Assembly: GCA_029378245.1 (NCBI GenBank)
Contig: JARKIF010000009.1
Coordinates: 806,001-870,000 of the forward strand
DNA: 64,000 nt
Reading direction: 5' to 3'
Source of the DNA: Roridomyces roridus
Taxonomy: Eukaryota; Basidiomycota; Agaricomycetes; Agaricales; Mycenaceae
The notes below the pieces were generated by a model. The model was not told the origin of the DNA and ran no database searches. It saw only the letters and a program-made list of their open reading frames with translations. Every line of letters starts with the position of its first letter. Within the stretch, counting starts at the first letter, position 1. Shown here piece after piece: positions 63,945-64,000 of this stretch. The position numbers and the translations under genes are program-made.

Positions 63945-64000
63945 GGTGGCAGAAGGAGGGATCGAGGAGGGTGCATAGTACTCGTCACAGATGAGCGAGC

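Overview
This window is nuclear DNA of a filamentous basidiomycete, most likely an Agaricomycete. The evidence is dense gene packing, 44-56 nt GT-AG introns (often 5-13 per gene), several very small exons, a fungal CBM1 cellulose-binding tail, a group X hybrid histidine kinase and Ser-rich basidiomycete-type proteins. Coordinates of spliced genes are given as start-to-stop spans, with introns described in the text. There is no CRISPR array, operon, phage or complete transposon.

Layout. 0.1-1.3 kb: homoserine kinase (-). 1.3-3.4 kb: no firm gene. 3.4-9.05 kb: a tandem segmental duplication holding two DHA1-type MFS transporter genes (+), each unit carrying the last exon of the neighbouring ROK1/DDX52 gene; the complete ROK1 gene (-) follows. 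11.3-13.5 kb: secreted GH43-CBM35-CBM1 galactanase-like enzyme (+). 13.5-15.4 kb: intergenic, with a tRNA-derived Pol III element and degenerate repeats. 15.5-17.8 kb: RluA-type pseudouridine synthase (+) and an unknown membrane protein (-). 18.1-27.5 kb: a giant group X hybrid histidine kinase (-). 27.7-29.8 kb: SUB2/UAP56 (-). 29.9-34.4 kb: VIT/vWA protein (-) diverging from mitochondrial carrier DIC1 (+). 34.6-39.0 kb: PHO85-type CDK (-) diverging from UTP5/WDR43 (+). 39.1-41.1 kb: Fpg glycosylase (-) diverging from mitoribosomal mL43 (+). 41.3-45.3 kb: two disordered unknown proteins, convergent. 45.5-47.3 kb: third MFS paralogue (-). 47.5-50.5 kb: gene-poor. 50.6-51.8 kb: HMG-box factor (+). 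51.8-54.0 kb: CCA-adding enzyme (-). 54.1-55.1 and 57.5-57.95 kb: a minisatellite-bearing direct repeat flanking an UNC-93-like transporter (-). 57.9-60.8 kb: CPSF3/YSH1 (-). 61.0-63.9 kb: a catalytically degenerate TPS/TPP protein, probably a TSL1/TPS3-type regulatory subunit (-).

Most genes are unrelated housekeeping functions: RNA processing (ROK1, SUB2, UTP5, YSH1, CCA1, pseudouridine synthase), stress and nutrient signalling (HHK, PHO85, trehalose), mitochondrial function (DIC1, mL43), DNA repair and biomass use. I found no convincing new multi-gene system. The most informative observations are the MFS duplication that captured a ROK1 exon, conserved 6-16 nt exons, a 356-nt intron in SUB2, the loss of catalytic residues in both halves of the TSL1-like protein, the repeat pair around the UNC-93 gene, and a series of single-base indels that break reading frames even in genes expected to be essential. 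That last pattern points to consensus errors and affects how every ORF here should be read.
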